NCBI GenBank assembly: GCA_964576715.1
Contig: CAZNWE010000099.1
Span: forward strand, 1-13,117
Reading direction: 5' to 3'
DNA length: 13,117 nt
Source of the DNA: SLRI01 sp964576715
Lineage (GTDB): Bacteria; Pseudomonadota; Alphaproteobacteria; Geminicoccales; Geminicoccaceae
In this document: positions 7,542-13,117 of the stretch, piece after piece
Layout of the letters: every line of letters starts with the position of its first letter
Position numbering within the stretch: the first letter of the stretch is position 1
Position numbers and translations under genes: made by a program
The notes under the pieces: model-generated
What the model was told of the DNA's origin: nothing
The model's input: the letters and a program-made list of their open reading frames with translations, nothing else
The model's database searches: none

Positions 7542-7887
7542 CTAGCTGTCGTCGGTCTGCGGCGTCACCAGCACGACCATCGCCTCGCACGGCGAGACGA
7601 GGACGAGCTGCCTTGGCGTGCAGATGACCCCCACTTCGCGGCAGACGAAGCCGGCGTCAGGCGCCCGAGCCGGGTCGGCAGCCCCGAAGCGCGGCCGGGC
7701 GTGCCAGGCCGCCGGCTCCACCATGCTGGGGGACGTTGCCGGTGACGTCGTTGCGCCCGATCGAGCCGCCGACCACCATCCGCCCCCCGCCGGCAACGCG
7801 TTCGCAGCGCCCGGCTCGGCGTTGCTCGCAGTCGAGGCAGACGGCCGGGTCGCTCGGCCGTTTCGGCGCCGCCAGAGCCCTTCGCAC
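7542..7887 (-). pseudogene. Frameshifted small ORF of unknown function
   Basis: Not recognised. Immediately downstream of the epimerase, a minus-strand frame starts at GTG 7887 (18 bp after its stop) and reads a coding-like segment including DPAVCLDCEQRRAGRCERV and GGSIGRNDVTGNVP. Around the C5 run (7728-7732 on the minus strand) the coding-like signal moves to the next frame, which continues MVEPAAWHARPRF, then DAGFVCREVGVICTPRQLVL, and ends TPQTDDS with TAG at 7542-7544. Removing one C would join them into a protein of about 114 residues. Evidence is codon third-position bias and residue composition only, and in such GC-rich DNA all frames are long. It could be a pseudogene, a sequencing indel, or two chance frames; ATG 7724 could also start a short intact ORF of 60 residues. 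Confidence 0.4.
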
Positions 7888-7904
7888 ATCGATCGTCGAG
7901 GCCC

Positions 7905-8783
7905 CTATGGCAGGTTCGTGCCGTTGCCATCGACCGGGCGTAGCGCCATGAGCCCTTCGCGGTAGCTCGAAAAGGCGAGGCGCACCTTGAGCTCGCTCTT
8001 GATCCGCTCGTTCCGCACCCGCCGATTGTCCTGATAGAACGTCCGCGCCATTGGCGAGAGCTCGGCCGTGTCGTAGTCCTGCTCGGGTGGCGGTTCGACG
8101 CCCATTAGCTCGGCTGCATGGACCACCACGTCCTGGGGTGGGGCGGGCTCGTCGTCGCAGACATTGTAGATCTGGCCCGGATTCAGACGGTCGATCGACG
8201 CCTCGAGCACCGTCGCGATGTCAGCGACATGAATCCGCGAGAAGACCTGACCGGGCTTGACGATCCGCCGGGCGGTGCCGTTCTTCAGGTTGACGAAGGC
8301 GTTGCGGCCCGGGCCATAGATGCCGGCGAGGCGAAAGATGTGCACCGGCAGGCCGCTCTCCAGCCAGGCCGCCTCGGCCCGCGCCCGTCGGTCGGCTCTG
8401 GCCAAGGACGGCTCGATCGGGGTGGCCTCGTCGACCCAGTCGCCGCCACGGTCGCCATAGACCGCCGTGGTCCCGAGATAGCCGGCCCAGTCGAGGCCAG
8501 CAGCCGAAAGATCGCTGCGGTGAAGGTCCAAGACCGGGTCGCCTCTTTCGTCTGGGGCGATCGAGGTCAGAACATGGGTGGTGCCGGCGAAGGCCGTGGC
8601 GGGCAGCGGCGTTTGGCGGTCGAAGCTGTACATCCGACAGCCCCTGGCCTCCAGCATCTGCCGCCTTTTGGCCTGGCGCGAGGTGCCGACGACCCGCCAG
8701 CCGCGGGCCAGCAGACGATGCGCCAGCACCTCGGCCGAATAGCCGAGGCCGAAGCAAAGGAGGGTAGGGGTCAGCTCAGCCAT
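7905..8783 (-). CDS. YeeZ-like NAD(P)-binding epimerase/SDR-family protein
   Basis: Extended short-chain dehydrogenase/epimerase-like protein, 292 aa, soluble. The N-terminal nucleotide-binding loop is GLGYSAEVLAHRLLARGW (12-29), followed by VVGTSR. The mid-protein YLGTTAVYGDRGGDWVDE (102-119), VHIFRLAGIYGPGRN (147-161) and IHVADIA (184-190) match the YeeZ-like SDR pattern. No ordinary catalytic YxxxK is evident, which suggests an atypical or non-catalytic SDR; reaction and substrate are unknown. ATG 8783 lies inside the last codons of queG, overlapping its stop by 13 bp, which implies translational coupling. The same frame remains open far upstream, but that part is Arg-rich antisense-like sequence within queG. 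It is the last clear gene of the pirin-side minus-strand set. Confidence 0.9.
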   Translation of the reverse strand: MAELTPTLLCFGLGYSAEVLAHRLLARGWRVVGTSRQAKRRQMLEARGCRMYSFDRQTPLPATAFAGTTHVLTSIAPDERGDPVLDLHRSDLSAAGLDWAGYLGTTAVYGDRGGDWVDEATPIEPSLARADRRARAEAAWLESGLPVHIFRLAGIYGPGRNAFVNLKNGTARRIVKPGQVFSRIHVADIATVLEASIDRLNPGQIYNVCDDEPAPPQDVVVHAAELMGVEPPPEQDYDTAELSPMARTFYQDNRRVRNERIKSELKVRLAFSSYREGLMALRPVDGNGTNLP

Positions 8784-9802
8784 TCGTCTCGCACCTCGTG
8801 GTCGCGCTCGTCGAGCAGATGGGTCGCCCGCCGTCGCTCGACCATGTCGGTGTTGGCCAGCCGACGAAACGCCCAGACCGCGGCACCCCGAATGATCGCC
8901 GCGGGGTCGGCGAGCAGCCGCTCGACCTGCGGGAGAAGTGCCGGCGTGCCGCTGTTGCCGGCGGCGATCAGCACGTTGCGCAGGAACCTGTCCCGACCGA
9001 TCCGCTTGATCGGTGAGCCGCTGAACAGCTGCCGGAAGGCGGCGTCGTCGAGCGCGAGCAGGTCGCCGAGCGGCGGTGCCAGCAAGTCCGCGCGCGCCCG
9101 CAACTTGGCCTCGTGCGCGGCGCTGGCGAACTTGTTCCAGGGGCAGACCGCGAGGCAGTCGTCGCAGCCATAGACGCGATTGCCGATGGCTTCGCGAAAC
9201 GCCCGTGGGATCGGGCCCCGGTGCTCGATCGTCAGGTAGGAGATGCAGCGCCGCGCGTCGAGCCGGTAAGGCTCGGGGAAGGCGTCGGTCGGGCAGACAT
9301 CGAGACAGCGCCGGCAGTTGCCGCAATGATCGATCTCGGCCGCATCCGGCGTGAGGACCGCCGTGCTCAGAATCTCGCCCAAAAACAGCCAGGAGCCGTG
9401 CGCGCGCGAAACCAGGTTGGTGTGCTTGCCCTGCCAGCCGACCCCGGCGCGTTCGGCCAGGGGTTTTTCGAGCAGCGGCGCCGTGTCGACGAAGACCTTG
9501 GCCGCGGCACCGGTCTGACGGCACAGCCAGCCGGCGAGGTCCTTGAGTTTGCCTTTGATGACGTCGTGGTAGTCGCGGTGCTGCGCATAGACCGAGATCG
9601 CGGCACGATCGGCCTGGCTCAGCACGGCCAGGGGATCGTGCGCCGGGCCGTAGTTCATCGCCACGACAACGACACTTTGCGCCTCGGACCAGAGCGCTCG
9701 CGGCGCGGCGCGGCGTTCGGGGTCGCGGGCGAGCCAGTCCATCGTGCCGTGCCGGCCGGCGGCGATGAAGTCGAGATAGGCGGCACTTCGCGCACGCGGC
9801 AC
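8771..9802 (-). CDS. queG: Epoxyqueuosine reductase QueG
   Basis: Cobalamin-dependent iron-sulphur enzyme that reduces epoxyqueuosine to queuosine at tRNA position 34. Numbering from GTG 9802 (343 aa), it shows VDTAPLLEKPLAERAG (105-120, with the conserved Asp), GWQGKHTNL, then ferredoxin-like cysteines C160/C163/C166/C170 (HCGNCRRCLDVCP), C186, and C213/C216/C220 (GCDDCLAVCPWNK), enough for two 4Fe-4S clusters. A HEAT-like C-terminus follows (RNVLIAAGNSG, RGAAVWAFRRL). GTG 9802 is only the first conventional start: the frame upstream to 9871 encodes EALRRRAQGLGFAAARI, which looks like the missing QueG N-terminal helix. The true protein probably starts near 9871, where only an ATT is available. 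It overlaps the epimerase gene downstream. Confidence 0.95.
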   Translation of the reverse strand: MPRARSAAYLDFIAAGRHGTMDWLARDPERRAAPRALWSEAQSVVVVAMNYGPAHDPLAVLSQADRAAISVYAQHRDYHDVIKGKLKDLAGWLCRQTGAAAKVFVDTAPLLEKPLAERAGVGWQGKHTNLVSRAHGSWLFLGEILSTAVLTPDAAEIDHCGNCRRCLDVCPTDAFPEPYRLDARRCISYLTIEHRGPIPRAFREAIGNRVYGCDDCLAVCPWNKFASAAHEAKLRARADLLAPPLGDLLALDDAAFRQLFSGSPIKRIGRDRFLRNVLIAAGNSGTPALLPQVERLLADPAAIIRGAAVWAFRRLANTDMVERRRATHLLDERDHEVRDEWLS

Positions 9803-9863
9803 CTCGGCCGCGGCGATCCGTGCCGCCGCGAAGCCGAGCCCTTGGGCCCGTCGGCGAAGCGCT

Positions 9864-10529
9864 TCAGAAATCGAGGTCGTCGTAGTGCACCGGTGGCTTG
9901 AGGCCGGTCAGCCGGTCCATCAAGAGCGGCCGAAAGGACGGGCGCGACTTGAGCTTGGCGTACCAGTCGCGCGCCCCGGCGGAGGCCTCCCAGGGAACGT
10001 CACCGAGATAGTCGAGCACCGAGAGATGCGCGGCCGCCGTCAGGTCGGCGAGACTCAGATCATCGCCGGCGAGCCAGCGGCGATCCTCGTAGAGATAACC
10101 GATATAGGCGAGGTGACCGCGAATATTGGCGGCCCCGGCGCGCAGCGCCTCGGAACTCGGCACGCCGTTGCGCTTCAGCCGCCGCAGCAGCTTCTCGCCC
10201 CATAGCAGGTCGGTGACTTCGCGGCGGAACTTGACGTCGAACCAGGCGACCAGCCGTCTGACCTCGTTGCGTTGCGCCTGGCTCTGCCCGAGGAGGTCGA
10301 GCTCGCCATGCACCTCCTGGAGGTAGTCGGCAATGGCGGCGCTGTCCGCCACCACCATTGCACCCTCGACCAGGACGGGCACCTCGGCCGCCGGGTTCAG
10401 CTTGAGGAAATCGGGCTGACGCTCCCAGGGGGCCACCTCGACCAGTTCCGCCACCAGATTCCGCTCGCGGAGGACCAGCCTGATCTTGCGGGAGAACGGG
10501 CAGAGCGGCTGATGATAAAGGCGGGTCAT
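9864..10529 (-). CDS. Glutathione-S-transferase-fold protein, FzlA-like
   Basis: GST-family protein, 221 aa. The N-terminal thioredoxin-like half has RLYHQPLCPFSRKIRLVL (3-20), LNPAAEVPVL (44-53) and DSAAIADYLQEV (62-73). The helical half has RRLVAWFDVKFRREV (91-105), LAGDDLSLADLTAAAHLSVL and LDYLGDVPWEA, and the tail is SRPSFRPLL followed by PPVHYDDLDF. These match my recollection of alphaproteobacterial FzlA, the FtsZ-binding division protein of Caulobacter, rather than generic detoxifying GSTs; the conserved acidic tail is a particular pointer. An enzymatic GST role is the alternative. ATG 10529 gives the standard MTRLYHQPLC start; GGAGG about 15 nt upstream is distant, and GTG 10553 is a second possible start. 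Its stop overlaps the in-frame N-terminal extension of queG, suggesting coupling. Confidence 0.85.
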   Translation of the reverse strand: MTRLYHQPLCPFSRKIRLVLRERNLVAELVEVAPWERQPDFLKLNPAAEVPVLVEGAMVVADSAAIADYLQEVHGELDLLGQSQAQRNEVRRLVAWFDVKFRREVTDLLWGEKLLRRLKRNGVPSSEALRAGAANIRGHLAYIGYLYEDRRWLAGDDLSLADLTAAAHLSVLDYLGDVPWEASAGARDWYAKLKSRPSFRPLLMDRLTGLKPPVHYDDLDF

Positions 10530-10612
10530 GGCGCGACGTCGTGCCTCCGACACCCGGTTGCGCGAAAATTCACCGTCGGATCAAAGCGCAGCGCCGCCTC
10601 GGGTGCAAGGTC

Positions 10613-10632
10613 GGTGGCCGGCGCCGGTCACC
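10613..10632. repeat. 20-bp near-perfect palindrome at the pirin stop
   Basis: GGTGGCCGGCGCCGGTCACC is self-complementary except for one G-T pair, giving a stem of about 8 bp with a 4-nt loop. It spans the pirin stop codon (10628-10630) and lies about 84 bp upstream of the GST start. No T-tract follows on the minus strand, so it is not a standard terminator; it may stabilise mRNA or attenuate transcription. Confidence 0.3.
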
Positions 10633-11329
10633 CCGTCATGTCGAAAAGCAGCAGCTCCGCCTCCTCGATGCCCTCCACCAACAGCTCCGTCTCGGCCTCG
10701 ATCGCCGCCCCGTCGCCGGTGGCGAGGGTCCGGCCGTTCAACCGCGCGCTCCCGCTGGCAAGCTGCAGCCAGAGCTTGCGGCCCGGGGCCGGCACGTGTG
10801 CCAACGTCTCACTGGCGGCAAGTCTACCCAAATAAAGGTCGGCATCCTGGTTGATCGCCAGCGACCCGTCGCGGCCGCCGCTCGAGACCGCGAGGCGGAG
10901 CCGGCCCTGTCGCTCGGCCGTGGGGATATGCGCCTGGGCATAGCTTGGTGCCACGCCCCGCACCGCCGGCTCGATCCAGACCTGCAGAAAATGCACGGGA
11001 GCGTCCGGCGACGGATTGTATTCCGAATGGCGGATGCCGGTTCCGGCACTCATCCGCTGCACGTCGCCCGGGCGGATCACGGCGCCCGTGCCCAGGCTGT
11101 CCTGATGCTCGAGCCTCCCTTCGAGCACCACGGTGACGATCTCCATGTCCCGATGCGGGTGCATGCCGAACCCGGCACCCGGCGCCACCCGGTCGTCGTT
11201 GATCACCCTGAGCGGGCCGAAGCCCAGGTGTCGGGGATCGTGGTACTCGCCGAAGCTGAAGCTGTGCCGGCTCTGCAGCCAGCCGAGATCGGCCAATCCT
11301 CGCTCGGCCGCTGGTCGAATGCTGATCAT
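10628..11329 (-). CDS. Pirin-family protein (YhhW-like quercetinase fold)
   Basis: Bicupin protein, 233 aa, cytosolic. The metal ligands of the family are exactly placed: H57 and H59 in FGMHPHRDMEIVT, and H101 and E103 in GTGIRHSEYN, which are also the ligand positions in E. coli YhhW. YhhW has quercetin 2,3-dioxygenase activity in vitro; the natural substrate is unclear. The start MISIRPAAERGLADLGWLQSRHSFSFGEY is typical. ATG 11329 has GGAGA upstream at suitable spacing. It ends 98 bp before the FzlA-like gene on the same strand, so co-transcription is possible but not shown. The upstream region is shared with the divergent metallo-hydrolase gene. Confidence 0.93.
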   Translation of the reverse strand: MISIRPAAERGLADLGWLQSRHSFSFGEYHDPRHLGFGPLRVINDDRVAPGAGFGMHPHRDMEIVTVVLEGRLEHQDSLGTGAVIRPGDVQRMSAGTGIRHSEYNPSPDAPVHFLQVWIEPAVRGVAPSYAQAHIPTAERQGRLRLAVSSGGRDGSLAINQDADLYLGRLAASETLAHVPAPGRKLWLQLASGSARLNGRTLATGDGAAIEAETELLVEGIEEAELLLFDMTG

Positions 11330-11354
11330 GCCCTTGGTCTCCGTTGGTCATGCC

Positions 11355-11441
11355 GCGCCGCTACTCGCCATGTCACACAGCGCGTTGGCAGGGCGTGGCG
11401 GCGGAGCATGTCACACAGCGCGTTGGCGCCGCTACTCCGCC
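11355..11441. repeat. Nested direct repeats plus inverted repeat in divergent intergenic region
   Basis: A 21-bp unit CATGTCACACAGCGCGTTGGC occurs at 11369-11389 and 11407-11427, identical, 38 bp apart. A second unit, GCGCCGCTACTC, occurs at 11355-11366 and 11426-11437, so the order is A-B-spacer-B-A with all copies in the same orientation. GGCGGAG (11400-11406) and CTCCGCC (11435-11441) form inverted arms around the second B copy. The cluster lies between the pirin start and the metallo-hydrolase start. It could be an operator for the divergent genes or a copy of a dispersed repeat; no known regulator site was recognised. Confidence 0.7.
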
Positions 11442-11455
11442 ACTGGAGATCTGGG

Positions 11456-11483
11456 TTGCGGCCGGCCGTTTTCATGGTAGATC
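11456..11483 (+). promoter_or_regulatory. Weak sigma70-like promoter candidate for the metallo-hydrolase
   Basis: TTGCGG (11456-11461) and TAGATC (11478-11483) are separated by 16 bp and lie about 60 bp upstream of ATG 11545. Matches to consensus are partial and such pairs occur by chance, so this is a candidate only. Confidence 0.2.
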
Positions 11484-11544
11484 GCAGCTGAACCAGCGCC
11501 GTCGATCAGGCAAAAGCAGCAACCAGGGGCAGGAGACGTCAGCC

Positions 11545-12234
11545 ATGCAGATGACCTGGCTCGGCCACTCGGCCGTCCACCTCGCAACGTCAGGCCAATC
11601 GATCCTCATCGACCCGTTCTTCACCGGCAACCCGAAGCACCCAGAGGGCTTCGAGGCCGGTCTCGAGCGTCTCGACGTGATCGTCGTCACGCACGGCCAC
11701 GAGGACCATCTCGGCGATTCGGCGCGGCTCGCCAAGAAATATGGCGCCACCCTCGTCGCCCAGTACGAGATCTGCATGTGGCTGAACGGCCAGGGGGTCG
11801 AAGAGGTTCAGCCGATGAACACCGGCGGTGAGGTCGAGGTCGGTGGCATCCGCTACGCCATGGTCCCGGCCTTCCACAGTGCGGGAGTCATCCGCGACGG
11901 CGTGCCCCACGCCATGGGCGATCCCGCCGGCTTCGTCGTCACCGCCCCCGACGCTGCCGCCTACCACGCCGGCGACACCTGCCTGTTCTCCGACATGGCG
12001 CTGATCCAGCGGCTCTACCAGCCGAAGGTGGGCTTCCTGCCGGTGGGCGACCGCTTCACGATGAATCCGAAGCACGCCGCCATCGCCTGCAACGAGTTCC
12101 TCGAGCTCGACCTGGTTGTGCCCATCCACTGGGGCACCTTCGACCTCTTGCACGGCGATCCCGAGGTGCTGAAGCAGGAGGTCAAGCGCGGCCGCGTCCA
12201 CATCGCGACCCCGGGCGAGCCGTTCGGGCTTTAG
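11545..12234 (+). CDS. UPF0173/UlaG-like metal-dependent hydrolase (MBL fold)
   Basis: Metallo-beta-lactamase-fold hydrolase, 229 aa, the usual length for the UPF0173 (YtkL-like) group. Visible metal ligands are H50, H52, D54 and H55 in THGHEDHLGD, H111 in PAFHSAG, D144 in YHAGDTCLF, and H195 in PIHWGTFD. The start MQMTWLGHSAVHL and the IDPFFTGNP segment are characteristic. No signal peptide is seen, so it is probably cytosolic; the substrate is unknown. ATG 11545 is preceded by AGGAG at 11531-11535. The frame is open upstream to 11344, but that part lies in the repeat cluster and is not needed. It converges on the gene at the right edge with a gap of only 9 bp, leaving no room for a terminator between them. 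Confidence 0.93.
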   Translation: MQMTWLGHSAVHLATSGQSILIDPFFTGNPKHPEGFEAGLERLDVIVVTHGHEDHLGDSARLAKKYGATLVAQYEICMWLNGQGVEEVQPMNTGGEVEVGGIRYAMVPAFHSAGVIRDGVPHAMGDPAGFVVTAPDAAAYHAGDTCLFSDMALIQRLYQPKVGFLPVGDRFTMNPKHAAIACNEFLELDLVVPIHWGTFDLLHGDPEVLKQEVKRGRVHIATPGEPFGL

Positions 12235-12243
12235 CGCCGAGGC

Positions 12244-13117
12244 TCAGGCCACCGTCTCCGCGGTGACGAGCAGCGGCTCGAGGCTCGCCACCGCGCCCAC
12301 CATCTCGGCCGCGCTCGCGGATGCCGCAACGAGAGCCGGTGCGTCGTCGAGCAGGTCGACGGCGACCAGCACGTCGTTGAAATCCTTGTCGCTGGCGTTG
12401 AGCGGCTTGTCCTCGAAGGCAATGGTGAACTGACCGTCGAGCAGCCCGGACAGGGCCTGTCCCTTGGCGCCCGGATTGAGCGTGTTTGAGAGGGGATTGG
12501 GCGAGCCGGCGTCAATCGAATGCATGATGTCGCCCTGGATGAGCCGTTCGGCGCCATTCTCGGCGATGTGCACGAGCTGCGGCCTGGCGTCAGTGACCTC
12601 GGCGCCACCACCACCTGCGCGGAATTCCAGCGTCCCGCCGTCGAACACGATGAACGGGTTGCGGGCGGCCCCGTCGGCCACGAGGAACAACCCGAACTCG
12701 GTCCCTTCCTGAAGCTCGAAGGGGTCGTAGAGATCGCTCAACAGCACCGTGTCGCCCGGCGTCGACGGCCCGCCGCCGGGACGCGCACCAGCGCTCACGG
12801 AATCGTCCGGCAGCGCATGCTCGATCCGCTCGAACACCCAGCGCGGCTTCGCGATCTCGCCCTCGGGGCCGGCCAGACCCTCGGGGCCGACCAGATAAAC
12901 GCCTAGGCTGCTCTGGAACGCGGCCACCTCGTCGACGAAGCTGATCGCCGCATCTCGCCCGCCGGTCAGGGTGAGGGCACTACGCGGCACCCCGTTGATC
13001 GCCGCGTCCGGCACCCGCACTCCCTCGGCCAAGGGTGGCAGTGTCGTACGTCCCAACTCGAAGGAACCGATGTCGGGTGTCAGGTCACGAGGCAAGCCGC
13101 GCTGGTCTAAGAGCGGT
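12244..13117 (-). CDS. Partial protein with DUF4114-like C-terminal domain
   Basis: The gene runs off the right edge; 290 C-terminal residues are visible and the frame stays open to the boundary, so the TTG at 13095 is probably not a start. The first visible residues, PLLDQRGLPRDLTPDIGSFE, resemble the end of parallel beta-helix, choice-of-anchor Q-type exported proteins. Next comes a region matching DUF4114: FQSSLGVYLVGPEG, then EGTEFGLFLVADGAARNPF (about 136-154), and finally FEDKPLNASDKDFNDVLVAVDL (234-255) with the characteristic acidic DFND. No transmembrane segment or glycine-rich RTX repeats are seen in the visible part. A cell-surface or secreted location is inferred from the domain types. 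Any signal peptide or further repeats would be upstream, outside the window. Confidence 0.8.
   Translation of the reverse strand, partial: PLLDQRGLPRDLTPDIGSFELGRTTLPPLAEGVRVPDAAINGVPRSALTLTGGRDAAISFVDEVAAFQSSLGVYLVGPEGLAGPEGEIAKPRWVFERIEHALPDDSVSAGARPGGGPSTPGDTVLLSDLYDPFELQEGTEFGLFLVADGAARNPFIVFDGGTLEFRAGGGGAEVTDARPQLVHIAENGAERLIQGDIMHSIDAGSPNPLSNTLNPGAKGQALSGLLDGQFTIAFEDKPLNASDKDFNDVLVAVDLLDDAPALVAASASAAEMVGAVASLEPLLVTAETVA

Noticed and set aside
5324..7904. Possible mobile element or defence island around the glycosyltransferase, hydrolase and broken frame
   Set aside because: No transposase, integrase, terminal inverted repeats, target duplication or shift in base composition was seen.
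8118..9173. 351-codon plus-strand ORF opposite the epimerase and queG
   Set aside because: It is the reverse-strand shadow of two convincing genes, with no recognisable domain and no Shine-Dalgarno sequence.
8784..9524. Minus-strand extension of the epimerase frame across queG
   Set aside because: It is Arg-rich low-complexity sequence overlapping queG in another frame; queG has all cluster cysteines and the epimerase starts cleanly at ATG 8783.
11369..11427. CRISPR array
   Set aside because: There are only two 21-bp copies with a 17-bp spacer and no cas genes; a nested second repeat better fits a regulatory or dispersed repeat.
10541..11491. Plus-strand ORF opposite pirin
   Set aside because: It is antisense to a pirin gene with all four metal ligands in place; its composition (many Arg, His, Pro) is typical of GC-rich shadow frames.

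Overview
The window is very GC-rich, and codon third positions are almost all G or C. Gene content points to an alphaproteobacterium, probably of a Rhodospirillales/Geminicoccales-like lineage. The strongest pointer is a glutathione-S-transferase-fold protein resembling the cell-division factor FzlA, sitting directly upstream of queG and a YeeZ-like SDR protein. The lineage assignment is inference from gene content, because no rRNA or tRNA is present.

Layout. (1) 3-3938, plus strand: the 3' end of an arsenic resistance operon. It holds the last codons of arsD (ending in a Cys-Cys pair), arsA (two-domain arsenite pump ATPase), acr3 (arsenite permease) and, only 8 bp further on, a His-rich zinc-type CDF efflux protein. 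ArsD would hand As(III) to ArsA, ArsA would energise Acr3, and the CDF protein would add divalent-metal export. (2) 4010-5194, plus: a complete thiolase (acetyl-CoA acetyltransferase type) with its own Shine-Dalgarno sequence. (3) 5324-6538, minus: a GT4-type glycosyltransferase, convergent with the thiolase and divergent from (4) 6662-7405, plus: an ABHD10-like alpha/beta hydrolase. (5) 7406-7904: about 500 bp with no intact gene but with a coding-like minus-strand reading frame that appears broken by a one-base shift and then meets an in-frame TAG. (6) 7905-11329, minus: a head-to-tail set transcribed from high to low coordinates: pirin, FzlA-like GST, queG, YeeZ-like epimerase. The last three overlap or touch and look translationally coupled. 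(7) 11330-11544: a divergent intergenic region carrying two nested direct repeats and an inverted repeat. (8) 11545-12234, plus: a UPF0173/UlaG-like metallo-beta-lactamase-fold hydrolase. (9) 12244 to the window edge, minus: the C-terminal part of a larger, probably exported protein with a beta-helix/choice-of-anchor-type end followed by a DUF4114-like domain.

Most of the window is ordinary chromosomal content. I found no phage, transposase, CRISPR array or defence locus, and nothing I would call a new system. The items most worth checking are the broken reading frame at 7542-7887, the repeat cluster at 11355-11441, the missing conventional start of queG, and the truncated multidomain protein at the right edge.
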